In this document: piece by piece, positions 48,770 to 59,969 of the stretch | Layout of the letters: each line of letters starts with the position of its first letter | Numbering within the stretch: position 1 is the stretch's first letter | Assembly (NCBI RefSeq): GCF_025766255.1 | Contig: NW_026516721.1 | Coordinates: forward strand, 62,001-126,000 | Reading direction: 5' to 3' | DNA: 64,000 nt | Origin: Zychaea mexicana | Taxonomy: Eukaryota > Mucoromycota > Mucoromycetes > Mucorales > Lichtheimiaceae | Translations under genes and position numbers: made by a program | Notes under the pieces: generated by a model | What the model was told of the DNA's origin: nothing | The model's database searches: none | Seen by the model: only the letters and a program-made list of their open reading frames with translations

Positions 48770-51700
48770 TTATACAGATCCATCCCACTCGCGCATGCGC
48801 TTCCTTGACGCTGCCAAAAACGCCGCCGTGAATTCAGCATTATGAGTATGATTGGTGCTGTTAGCAGCATAAGTATCCATCACATTAGTATCGTTATTGC
48901 TGTTGCTGAAAGAAGATGATGCTCCTGTGGTTGAGGGTTGCTGGTGCAAGGAGGAGGTCGATGCTATTAATCCAGCAGCAGTAGTAGGATCAAGTTGGCT
49001 GAGAAACATGGCGGGATCAAAATCTCCTTGTTGGAATTGAAGATGATGATGAGGGTATCGTCGTAATATCGCTTGGTGAAGTGCATTGATTTGTTGATGA
49101 TCACTGTTCGTCGTGACATTATTATTAGTGTTAGCCGTAATAGTAGCTCCCATTGCTGCAGTCGCCGTCGCCGTCGTCGTGCCGTTATTCATCAGTTTTG
49201 GGTATCCTGCATGTTGTTGTTGTTGTTGTTGTTGATGCGCAGCAAATAAGGATGCATCGGTCGTTGCGGTCGCGAACATTCCACCGCCGCCATTGCTGTT
49301 ATTGTTATTGTTGTTGTCCGTACCCGCAAACATATTCGGCGCCATGGCCGCTGCAAACATGCTTTGCGTAAATGTTTCGGATGTCGCATCAAATTCCATC
49401 AAAAGCGATTCCATGTTGTTGTGATTTTCGTCGGTGGCACTCGTAGTCATGATACCTGTCGGGGTGCTAACACTAACACCACTACTACTACTACCATTAT
49501 TATTTCCAGCAACAGCGTCAGTAGTAGTCGTCGTATTCGCGGCGGCAGCGGCACTGGTCAAGTTATTATAATCGAATAATGTACTATAGCTGTTGAAAAG
49601 CAAACTGTTGGTATCGTCGATCATGCCTTGACCCAGCGGAATGGATGATGATGATGATGGTTTGCTGCTGTGTTGTTGTTGTTGTGGCTGTTGTTGCTGC
49701 TGCAAAGTGGTGTCATTAGTAGCTAGTTGAACATGTATAGTCGGTGGCTGCGGTGATATCGCCATCGGAATTGGACTGGTCAACAGTGATGCAGTGCTGC
49801 TGTTTGGAGAAAGTGATGCTGCTGACGATGACATTCCCGAAGAAACTGTTATAGGGACCTCCAGATGATGGTGGCTACGTCCCTTTGGTGCTGCTGCTAG
49901 TGCTGAGTGGTACTCGTTCTGTTCTTGTTGTAGGGACGAGGAAGAAGAAGAAGAACCAGGGGCTTCAAACTCGTCAGGATGAAACACAGATGATATTGAT
50001 TGGCGGTTGACCGAGTCTTCGTTGACAGGGGGTACGTCGTTGAGATTATCTGACAAGTTGTTTTTCTTGAAAAACGCTTGGATACTTTCAATGATACTGT
50101 TGATTCTGTCCATGTAGATCAACGGACAGTTTCTCAGCAAATCGGCCGTAATGATCAAATTGCGCTGTGCTAGGCAGGCGACACCTGTTTCGTTGGAGAG
50201 TGCGTTGAGCTGATGGATCGCCACGCTTGCAATAACACCGTCCAACGCAAACCCAAAATGACACCATTTCAAACGTTGAGTTGCAAGCATTTTGGTGATC
50301 GCGTTGGCAGATTTCGTACAGATGTTGAGAGACAAAAGCGCAACGGGAGTAGCTGCATGGCCTTGCTTAGGAAGGAACAGCTGGTGTAGCATGATCCAAG
50401 TCGTTTGATACTGGACATTGAGGATAAGCATTGCGTCTCGTCTAAATGATGTTGACGACCCCTGATCGCTGTTGCTGTCTTTATTAAATTGTTGCTGCTG
50501 CTCTTCAGTGAATCGCAAGGCTCGTGGCAGATCATTCAACCAGTGTGTCAAAGTATTCTCTAACCGCGATATGGCAGATAAAAGCGACTGACCCGATTGT
50601 TCAACCGGCAAATGTTTGGTAATGTCCTTTCGAATCCGCATCAGCTTGATCGAACATGTGCAGAAACTGAGACGATAACCGGTTTCTTCATCTTCTGAAT
50701 CCAGCTTTGCAGGATAGTCCACATCACAGTCCTTGTCATCTACCATTGTCGGCCTGTTGGATTCAAGTGCGGCAGACAAATCTAACCAGTACGCTGACCA
50801 CCAGAGTCGTTTGTTTGTTTCTCGTTGCTGCATATCGCTCGACATGTAATCCTTTTTGTGGTATTTCAAATCTTGCGCCATTCGAATCGCCAGTCCAATG
50901 TACAGGTAGGCCATATTGGAACGTTCGCTATTCAATTGATACATGTAAAGATGCAGAAGCGCATGGATTGTCGTCGGGCTGCTGATGTCAAAGCACTTTT
51001 TGAGCAACTGCCGGGCATTGTTAAAGTATTCTTCGCCCATCGTTACCGGATCATATGCTTCTTCTACCCCGTGATAGATACACCCATGTTTGGACATCCA
51101 TGCATTGATTGAGTTAGAGAGCAAAGGGTCTAACTCTTCATTGATGTATTGTCGCGTAAAAGCAGCCTTGTCGACAATTTGGTAGGCCACAAAACACGAG
51201 TTATAGCATGTATGCATCAGATGGTCCATCTTGGTTTTTGGTAGTAAATGCACCTTTACTTTGCGAAGTTTACGCGCCTCGTTCTCATCCACTTCCCAAA
51301 CGCGTCCGCCACTAGCATTACCACCACTCTGATGTGATAACCGCGTCGATGTGTTGCTGTTGTCATTACAATCATCAATTGACCCGCCATCATCGTTGAT
51401 GTGTCTTCGTCTGTCACGTACCCCTTTGATAGCTTCTGGTGTGCCAAATAAGCTGATGGATGGATCTGTGGTAACATTGAGCTGGCTGATACCGTTGAGA
51501 AGGATTCGATAAAGGTCTGCCACGCTTGCAATGTTGGTATCAATACGTAGGCCGGAGGGTGAAAGCGATAGTTTCCAGGTGACTGATGGTTGCTGTTGCT
51601 GGGAGACGACAACTGGTCCGGAAGAATGAGCAACAGAGAGCGATGGAGGAATGGTCAAGGGTATTTGTGTGGCCATTGTTGATACTACAGATACGGCCGT

Positions 51701-52221
51701 ACTATCATGAAGATTCGTTGGGTCGTTGCTGGCACAAGTAGCTGACAAAGTAGGAGTGGGCGAAAAAGGATGCAAATTGTGTTTCATCAATGCCAGCTCT
51801 GCTTGCATCTTCTGCATGCGCTCCTTGAGTTCTTCAACGTGGTTGCCTAGTTGGTCAAAAGCATGGCCGTCTACTCGTCGCGGGGGTGTCGCATAACTGC
51901 ACGGAAGTCCTGCAGCGGCGCATCGGTTGCACGTTGGTTGGACAAAGTCGCACTTTACTTTTTTCTTTCGACAACGGATGCACTACCATAATGGGGACTT
52001 AAAATGAATGGCCATTTTTTATTTTTATTTTTTATTTGTCTTTTCCGTGGAATGAAAAGAGACTTTGAACAAATGGTGGACCACCACTAACAGCAATCCC
52101 CCCTTTTTTTTCTTATTTTATTTTTACTAATTACCGCTAAACTAGATCTCGGGCGCTTTGGACGTGTTGGTTCTGGTAACTGCGAAGCGCCATTGTTCTC
52201 TGAAACAAAAAAGGACGACAT
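48770..52221 (-). CDS. Zn2Cys6 binuclear-cluster transcription factor with Fungal_trans domain
   Basis: Exons 52135-52221 and 48770-51982 give 1099 aa. The short first exon (MSSFFVSENN...) ends in a basic stretch, and the second begins directly with the zinc cluster. Cys30, 33, 40, 47, 50 and 57 follow the Zn2Cys6 spacing (CIRCRKKKVKC, then CNRCAAAGLPC). A heptad region follows (DQLGNHVEELKERMQKMQ), the usual dimerisation coiled coil. The Fungal_trans domain covers roughly 270-450, with LYIGLAIRMAQDLKYHKKDY and NKRLWWSAYWLDLSAALES. The last 400 residues are Gln/Asn/Ser/Thr-rich and probably activating or disordered. It is a nuclear DNA-binding regulator; targets are unknown. A truncated copy of its C-terminal end lies at 36.2-36.9 kb. 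Confidence 0.93.
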
Positions 52222-54550
52222 TGTGTAATTCGTAACCCGCGAAAATGTTTCCCTTTGTTGGCCGAATTGGTTTGATGAATGGAAATTGTAACGAATAAAA
52301 AAAAGGTCAAGGTACAACAAGCGCAAAAAGGCTAAAAAAAGAAATCGAACGTGGTGTTTGCTAATGGATAAACTTCATCACCGGCGGCGGCGACAGTGGC
52401 AGCCAAAGAAGTAAATTGTAAGCAGCCAAAAATAACGGTAGCGGTTAATAAGAAATGTTGCAGGTAGCTTACCAAGTGCTCAAATAAACTTTGAACTCAT
52501 TGATTCATACGTGCCTGGTCTACATATCGTGGGTCTTTTCTTTAAGGTATTGTCAACTATTGTACTTACGATTAGGTTGATAATACAATGCGCATGTGGT
52601 AGATCGGGTGGGGAAAGCGGGAAACCAAGAGACGCGTCACCATATTAGGCAACTTTGTGGCGTTGTCCTATCCGTTCACCAACTCCCACGCATCTCAGTG
52701 TTCTATTAGTAATATGATAGGCATAATAATTGCTGATAAAGAAGGTTTTAGTTTGTACAGATATTATGTACATGTGCGGATCATGACTTGGCTTTCTAAC
52801 CGTTGCAAGCAGAAATGGGTGATGGCTGGATGTAGTATAAGCGGATAATGAATGTTATGATGACGATAGGAATATGATGTCTGCGCCTAATACATAACCA
52901 CAACAAACATCAAAACACAGAATTTAAAGTTGTTGCTGGTATTGATGGATGCTGTTCATACTGTAGTTGGTCAGCTATCACATGACATTTGACGACCCGC
53001 ACGTTCTTTCTTTATACTCTTGCCCCTCCTCCCTTTCCTCTATCACTCCTGCCAAGTAAGTAGTTATTATTATGATGATGTCGATTAGCAGATCGATTAT
53101 GCATAAACATAAACATATATAAAAGCCAAATTGTTTCATCCAAAAGTTTATTTGAGAATGTGACATGTTTTGGGTCTAGATAACATGTGGGGGAGGGGTC
53201 GGCTCAATGAATATGCAAGGCCCTTTTGACTTTCCCCCACATACAATGCGGGACACCCGCTCTTGTTGGTCTATGCGCTGTTTGCTTTGTTGTTGTTATT
53301 CGTACGATAGAAGACCAGCATGCAACATTTCCGGGCCCCAAGTGCTAATAGACTTTGCTCTTTATGGAGCGATCAACTATTCCTCAAAAGGCAGAGCCGT
53401 TTGTTTGATATTCGAATATAAATATTCTGAATGTCGTTAAAGAAGGCTTGCATTACATATCCCCCCACCCACCCCACACACCTCCTTTCTTGCTGGCAGG
53501 GTCCCTGAATTGTTCTTTTGTCGGCTTCTTCTTTTCAGGCGCTTCCTTTTCCTTGGCACATTAGCAGTTGTTTCGGTTGTGCTGCCGATCATCCGTTTTC
53601 TTTTCATACTGACCACAAAGTTGATTTTGACAAAATGCTTCGTCGGGAAAAGCGTGTGATAGGTGATCATAACGATTTACATGTACGCTATACCGCCGTT
53701 ATGCGCATACACTAGCTAACCTCGTCTTAGTATGGCATGAGAGTATGTGCATCCTCCTTTGTAATGATAAGCATCCCACATAGAGTGCATGTTAGGATAT
53801 GAGTGTTTGATGTCATGGGATGCTTTGGTACTAGCTTAAATTTGCTGTCAGCTATTACTACATCAAGTTTAATCAGTGACGAACGGAATGTTTTGGCACG
53901 TATAAATAAAAGAGGGGCCGCGCCTATCTTTTATCTCCCACTAGTCCATACTTGACTGAGAAAAAGAACGAGCAGTCTTTCCTCCGTACTTACCTCTGCT
54001 GTTACTACTGTCCGATACGGTTACTATTGCAATGGTGTCGTCGTCTTTGTGAAGTTTTTCTTGTAATCATGTTGTGACTCGACGTCAGAAAATAACCAAT
54101 ATTATCCATATCAAATCGGTTTGAGTGTGTCAACATGAGCTGGCATTGGTGAAGGCAACAAGACGACTGCAGTGCTCATGCATAGCAGCTTAAGCCTGAT
54201 AATCATGATCTTTGTGACATAGAAAGAGATGCTTTGTCCCTGTGAGTGCATGGAGATCTCACGTTGACCAAGTGAATACGGTAAGCAGGTAGTGTATGGC
54301 AACCTTAATCGATCGATACTGCTACAACATGTGATGTTTTTCATAAAAAAAACCTTCATTGTAGTTGGTTCTGTTACACAAAATCGGGAATTGGCCTTTG
54401 ATCCTGAAAAATTGAATCGTTTTGGGCCACTTGTATCTCGCATATGCAAGTGACTCATTAGGAGCTCTAATTCGTTTGGGTAGAGAAATGGTTCAGCTTT
54501 TTCGCCTTTCTTTTCCCCTTCTTCCTTTATTACTGATATCTACAGACGGA
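52222..54550. other. Divergent promoter region; probable 5' intron acceptor at its right end
   Basis: 2.3 kb between the Zn2Cys6 gene and the kinase-like gene. Open frames at 53207-53440 and 53437-53670 lack features. Just before the kinase start, a pyrimidine-rich tract with TACTGAT and then TCTACAG looks like a 3' splice site at 54545. A 5' leader intron, or a small unseen first exon, is therefore likely. Confidence 0.5.
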
Positions 54551-55975
54551 ATGCAAACAGCAACCACAACAATTACCTCCAGAGTTCGTCATTTCTCATC
54601 CCATGTTCGAGTGGCGCAACAGCAAGCTTCGCACATTTTAAAAGAATCAACTAGCCATTCGCCATCCCCGTCTACTGCCCCTACTCACTCTTCTCTTACG
54701 TCGCCTCCTCCTCCTTCACGAACTGTAGTAAACGTCGACTCCAACCTTCATTTCTACAGAAACAAACTTCTGGACGAATATGTACAGCAAAAGACAACTC
54801 CCATAACGCTGCGACAACTTTTGTTCTATGAACGTCAGCTTAACACGGATCGACTCCTCAAATCCGCCAACTATGTACGGCGCGAACTACCCGTTCGAAT
54901 ATCGCATAGGATACGTGAATTCCAAAAACTACCGTTCATTGTGGGCACCAACCCGCATATTCAATCCGTCTACGATATCTATTGGCAAGCGTTTGAACGA
55001 CTGCGTAAAGTGCCGCCGATTCGCACTCTCCAGGAGAATGACGCTTTCTGTGACAAGCTGATCGAATCGCTCCAGTCTCATATGGTCGCGATCCCGCGCC
55101 TTGTTCTGGGCATCTCCGAATGTGAACAACATATCGACCCTGACCGTATCGATCGCTTCATGCATGCAACGCTGCGCTCCCGAGTATCCCGCCGAGTCCT
55201 AGCAGAACAGCATTTGGCTTTGTCGCAACAACTCAGAAATAAGTTATCACCTGGTAGTGGTGCTGCTTCATCATCATCACATGGTTTGACGCCGACGACC
55301 GTAACAACAACCGCAGCAACAGATATGTTGAATAATAGAGCATCACACGACACAGTGTTCAGCAGCTGCTCTGCTCGGGATACCGTCGCCCAGTGCGTTG
55401 CGTTGGCCCGAGCGCATAGTGCAGCAGATAACGTCCAGGCACCTGAAGTGATGATAGACGGACAAGACGTCTGGTTCACGTACATATTTGACCACATTGA
55501 ATACATAATCTACCAACTCCTTTCAAACTCGTTCCGACATACTATTGCAACCCATCCACAACACACGCTTCCGCCAATCAAGGTCACCGTCTGCTCCAAC
55601 GACGCTGACGTTCTTTTCCGTATATCGGATCAAGGAGGAGGGATGTCTGCTTCGATTTACAACCAGATATGGTCATATGGACAACGACCGCATGCTCGCT
55701 TTGGTAACTTTCGAAATGTCTCGCAGCTGGCTGCACGTATCACCGAGCATGATCAAGTCACGGTCCCACTAGGCATTGGCCTGCCAATGAGTCGGGTCTA
55801 TACAGAATACTGGGGCGGAAATATCAATATTGTGACGATGGATGGATGGGGTACGGATGCGTATGTACGGGTACCGCGTTTCGGCACCCAGCTTGAAAAC
55901 CTCGACGTTGTTTCAGAAGAGGAGGGCCGTGAAGACGAAGGTTGGCCAATGTCACATCGTCGCTTCGTTGTATAA
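54551..55975 (+). CDS. Mitochondrial branched-chain/pyruvate dehydrogenase kinase-like protein
   Basis: 474 aa, no internal intron. This start gives an Arg/Ser/Thr-rich presequence (MQTATTTITSRVRHFSSHVR), as expected for the matrix. The alternative ATG at 54488 adds a hydrophobic stretch ending in Asp and precedes a likely splice acceptor. The N-terminal helical BCDHK domain includes ITLRQLLFYERQLNTDRLL and RELPVRISHRIREFQKLPF. The GHKL ATPase part has an N-box at about 322-328 (QLLSNSF), a G1 box FRISDQGGGMS and a G2 box GIGLPMSRVYTEYWGG, then GWGTDAYVRV. Family members phosphorylate and switch off 2-oxoacid dehydrogenase complexes. The N-box Glu that acts as general base in PDKs is Gln322 here, so activity may be altered. 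Confidence 0.85.
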   Translation: MQTATTTITSRVRHFSSHVRVAQQQASHILKESTSHSPSPSTAPTHSSLTSPPPPSRTVVNVDSNLHFYRNKLLDEYVQQKTTPITLRQLLFYERQLNTDRLLKSANYVRRELPVRISHRIREFQKLPFIVGTNPHIQSVYDIYWQAFERLRKVPPIRTLQENDAFCDKLIESLQSHMVAIPRLVLGISECEQHIDPDRIDRFMHATLRSRVSRRVLAEQHLALSQQLRNKLSPGSGAASSSSHGLTPTTVTTTAATDMLNNRASHDTVFSSCSARDTVAQCVALARAHSAADNVQAPEVMIDGQDVWFTYIFDHIEYIIYQLLSNSFRHTIATHPQHTLPPIKVTVCSNDADVLFRISDQGGGMSASIYNQIWSYGQRPHARFGNFRNVSQLAARITEHDQVTVPLGIGLPMSRVYTEYWGGNINIVTMDGWGTDAYVRVPRFGTQLENLDVVSEEEGREDEGWPMSHRRFVV

Positions 55976-57059
55976 AGTTTGTTTTTCCCTCCCTAACCTC
56001 CTTATACCTCCCTCTACTCTATCCAACTACGCTATTACATAGACCTTCTCTGTGTTCTTCGTCTACTCCATCATCAAAATCACCATCATCCATCCATCCA
56101 GACATAGACACATATACCATCTCTTTGTTGTCTTTGTGTGCCTCTTGAAAATTTTGTAAGCAAGCACACACAAACACATTTCATACCATCCTATCCCTCA
56201 CTTTTCTCACACACACACGCACAGCACACACACACCAACAAAACAAAATGTACATCCCTCCTTTTTTTCAAGAATTGAAACTGTAGTATCATAGTTATTC
56301 ACACTATAATGAAAAACATAGCACATAATGCATTCTACGATGCAAAACTTACATGCACGGACCTTTTTACATTCGGACCAAGTCATTTTATATATATGGT
56401 TGCTATGACAATCGAAAATTAAACTTTTCTGTGGAAAAGCAGGTGAGCCGGATCTGCTATGCACAGTGCACAGATATGGGCATATGAATCACACTTTTTT
56501 TTTGCCCTATGACAATAGCAATTGACTAAGCCTGATTAAATCTATGCATCTTACCCGCAAAACGGAAAAAATAGCCCAGTGACAACAAACAATGGAACTC
56601 TGTATATCATTGTCTTCCGTCCTTGTGTACTTGTGCATTTTGTTACGTGATGCACCCGTGAAAAAAAGATTCCTGATAAGTTAATGTGCAACAATAACAA
56701 TATTAGCTGTTGTGAATGTCTTTTTTTCCGTCAGTAACCATGGTCTAGAGTGTAACACGCATCTGCTGTAATATATAAGGAGCACCATGCTCTATTTGTA
56801 TTATCATTGAAGTCATAGGATCATGTCCTACTATGATCGATATAAACAGTATTGTTTATAAAAGCATACTAAGAGCTTGGCAGATCATATCCTTTAACAT
56901 TAGGAACTTGGCATATAAACTCCCTAAACAATTCGAAAGATACTCTATGTTTTTACATAGATATTTGAGAGCATTTTTAAACAGAGCAGTTGACATGACC
57001 AAACAAATATACTATGCTGAATCGAGTGAAAATAGATAGTTGTCGCGTCTGGGTGGTAT
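55976..57059. other. Intergenic, no gene supported
   Basis: 3' flank of the kinase-like gene with CA-rich stretches (56165-56240). An AT-rich 69-codon frame (56833-57039) has no recognisable features. Confidence 0.45.
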
Positions 57060-58210
57060 ATGTATAAGAAAACACACATGCGATTCCAAATTAGCTAGGA
57101 CACTGATGGTAGCATATTGTATCGAAGTGTATGCTGCACCTGAATTGTAGATTTAAACGAATGTACAAGGCTTCACTTTGCTCTTTAAAGCCATGTCCCT
57201 GAGGGAGAGCCAAAAGTCCCAGAAAAAAACTTGATCCGTAGAGATACCATACCTCAAATTCTAATGCTACCGTAGCACTACCACAGCACTTACAGCTGTA
57301 CCCCGATTTTTGCAACCGAGGGTTTTCCGATTTTTTTTTTTTCAAAAAGTGAGAATTTGCAAGTAACGGGGTAAACAATTCTGCTTCAACTAGACACTGG
57401 ATAAGTCATCCTATAAACACTAGCCCATTGTTTATCTGTCAGAGATGATGTACGATACGTTCTGTGGGGATTTCACACAGCTCTAAATGCTACTACTTGT
57501 ATATATAAGACCGTTCTTTTATTGAAGCTGTCTAGTGTAGTAACCGTATCATTTTATTCCTCGATAATACGCAACAGATGCTTCTTTCAGTTGATATGAA
57601 TTGAAGCTGTTTTTACCCCGATAACGTGCAAATCGTATAAACTCATTTGCAAGTTGCAAATTTGCGAAACTACCAAGTTTTTATGGATTTTTAAAAAAAA
57701 GTTGCAGATATACGAGGAATTGCAAACCCAAGGGTTGCAAAAACCGGGGTGCAACTGTATAAAACATGCAGGAAAGCGCACATCCAAGAAAATAGAAAGG
57801 AGATGTTTGGCGCGAAATATTAATAACTTCTTGTCTTAAGCGTGACGCTGTCACTATAATGCAAAGTAGTAATGATAAAAAACAGAGCAGTCATCTCTCT
57901 TTCCACTGAAAGAAACGTTTATCATGCGAGAGTACGTAACCTCCTGAGGGACCTCCTCCGAAGAAGAGACAACATGTACTGTATACCAGGACAAATGATT
58001 GTAGGATAAAAGCGCAAAAAAGCTTGGAAAACCAGCGTGAAAGAAAAAAGAAGAGGCTAGTGTGTACGTGATGACAATGGTGTTGAGGAAGGTTCCACGG
58101 CTCACGTCCAGAAAGCAACTTCGCATTTGATATGGCAGCAAGCGGACTCCAGCAGACGCTCGGTTTAGTATGTACCTTTTTGATTTGGGAGTTACCACTA
58201 TATCCAGCAA
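57060..58210 (-). repeat. Left arm of a degenerate inverted duplication
   Basis: On the minus strand this contains GTGCAGCATACACTTCGATA (57120-57150 area) and, further up, CTTTGGCTCTC-type and GGTTACGTACTCTCGC-type blocks. These also occur on the plus strand at 58840-59490 in the same relative order. Coding-like peptides (PQEVTYSRMINVSF, KRDDCSVFYHYYFAL) are interrupted by stops. A TIR element is inserted in this arm. The ancestral sequence may have been a gene, but I do not recognise it. Confidence 0.5.
57293..57757. mobile_element. 465-bp non-autonomous TIR element with TA target-site duplication
   Basis: The left end reads CAGCTGTACCCCGATTTTTG and the right end, reversed, reads CAGTTGCACCCCGGTTTTTG. 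Both are flanked by TA, and the similarity extends through GCAACC. There is no transposase open frame. It is the same class of insertion (CAG ends, TA duplication) as the other two elements in the window, but with a different TIR sequence. Confidence 0.75.
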
Positions 58211-58839
58211 ATTGATTACTTCCCTAGTATTATATTTTCATACGTCGCGCCAAAAAAAGATCGATAGAATAAAGCATTTATGATACCTGAACCAAGAGAC
58301 AGAGTTATCAAACTTTTACAATATCATACTTTTTAAAACAGTGAAATGTGCACAATGGGCGATTGTGTCGCTCAAAAAAAAGTCTTACAAACCTTTTGGC
58401 GCGTCAAAGCTATGGAGAGCGTACTGATAAGCTTTAAGTCTCTTGTCCTAAGTCCTTTTCCCATCCATATCTATGTACTGGTCTTTGCAATGTAATATAT
58501 CGATTACATGAGACAGGAAAGTAAAAGGTGCCAGCCGGTTTAAGACTAATGACGTGGTTTAATCTGAGAAATATTACTCGAGTGATTTGTTGGATACAGT
58601 ACATACTTGGTCTGGCTTCTTTTATGAAAAAGTAGCCGGTTATAATTATCTATATTGTCAATAGATATAAACGGAGATGGTCACGATAGTGGCGGTGCTA
58701 ATTGCTACGAAGAAGAGAAAAAAGAGGGGGAGTGTATCGGTGGGCTGCGTCAGATGTTGATATGCAGTCAATGTGAACCCATCGTTGGATTCAATAGTTC
58801 GCATACTGTATCATAATAATGATACTCTTCAGCGCTACT

Positions 58840-59490
58840 GTACTGCTTGAGTGAAAATCTCAGAAGTATATGGAAATACACGGAGATGGAGACATTGTAA
58901 GTGCTCTATAATTCAATTACCTTTTTTCTCATTCTTTCGCATATTTCTGTCATCATACAATGTTTTACATCAATGCCAATCATTTGTATGTACTAATACC
59001 TCTCGCGTCCTCGTGTACATGTGGTCACTTCTTCACAGTAGATCCTCAGGATGTTACTCTCGCGTTAAAAGCTTTTCGTTCATTGGAAGGAGAGATGATG
59101 GGTCTGCTATTTTTCCATATTACTTTGCATTATAGGGACAGCGTCGCTCCTCAGACAGGAACATATTCATATTGCGCGCCAAATCTTTCCTTTTATGTAC
59201 GGTTTATTGGTGTTGTGGTAGTTCTACGGTAGCATTAGGAATTGACGGGGTGTGATGACTTCATGGTTCTATATTCTCTTGGGTCCGTCCTTTGGCTCTC
59301 GCTCAGTGATCTGGCTCTCAAGCGCAAGGTAAAGCCCTTCAGATTCATTGAATCTACAGCAGGTGCAGCATACACTTCGATACCATATGTAATCAACAGT
59401 GTCGTCTCTACTAAATTGGAATCGCACGTGTGTTTTTTCACATACCCCTCAGACGCGACACCATTCTATTTTTCATACGATCCAGCAAAG
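58840..59490 (+). repeat. Right arm of a degenerate inverted duplication
   Basis: The plus-strand counterpart of the left arm, with CCTCAGGATGTTACTCTCGC near 59045, AGAGAGATGATGGGTCTGCT near 59089 and GGTGCAGCATACACTTCGAT near 59360. The best frames read FTVDPQDVTLALKAF and KPFRFIESTAGAAYTSIPYV. Neither starts nor splices cleanly with the other, so I do not call an active gene. Confidence 0.5.
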
Positions 59491-59969
59491 TATGACACGA
59501 GATAATTATTTCTCTTCTTTGTCATGGCTCTTCAATGTATAGCAACGTATTGAGCGCAAACAAACTCGTATTGTACCATTCTCAATCAAGGCACAAGTAA
59601 TAACATTTGTTCTTTGCCTCTCTTGCTTTCTAACCTTATCATGTAATAAAAAATTTATACAACGGAGGCCATGCTCCCATTCCATATGCAACCATAACAA
59701 ACATATGCTGTATTAGTGGAAATCCAATAAATAAACTGGCAGTTTTTATCCAGCATGCTGGACGTGACGCTAGCAAATGAGCAACTTTTGCGAAACCAGC
59801 CGAGTAAATTAAATAGTTTACCCGTGAAGCTTATGCCGCCCGAACGCGAAAGTTGGAGAAAAGCAACGAATCAGATTGCTTCATTTTGCCTGCCCAGTCT
59901 TGAAGTTTTCAAGTCAGCCCAAAGGCGAAGTTCTCTTCATCACTCCATCCCTTTGCCAAGCTATTCAAT
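59491..59969 (+). promoter_or_regulatory. Upstream region and leader of the EF-2 gene
   Basis: Separates the inverted-duplication arm from the EF-2 start. The last 60 bp (CTTCATCACTCCATCCCTTT) look like a pyrimidine-rich leader of a strongly expressed gene. An open frame from 59755 crosses the EF-2 start in another frame and is not called. Confidence 0.45.

Noticed and set aside
54488..54550. Upstream in-frame ATG for the dehydrogenase-kinase-like gene
   Set aside because: It adds a hydrophobic acidic-ended stretch and lies in what looks like a 3' splice region; the next ATG gives a typical presequence.
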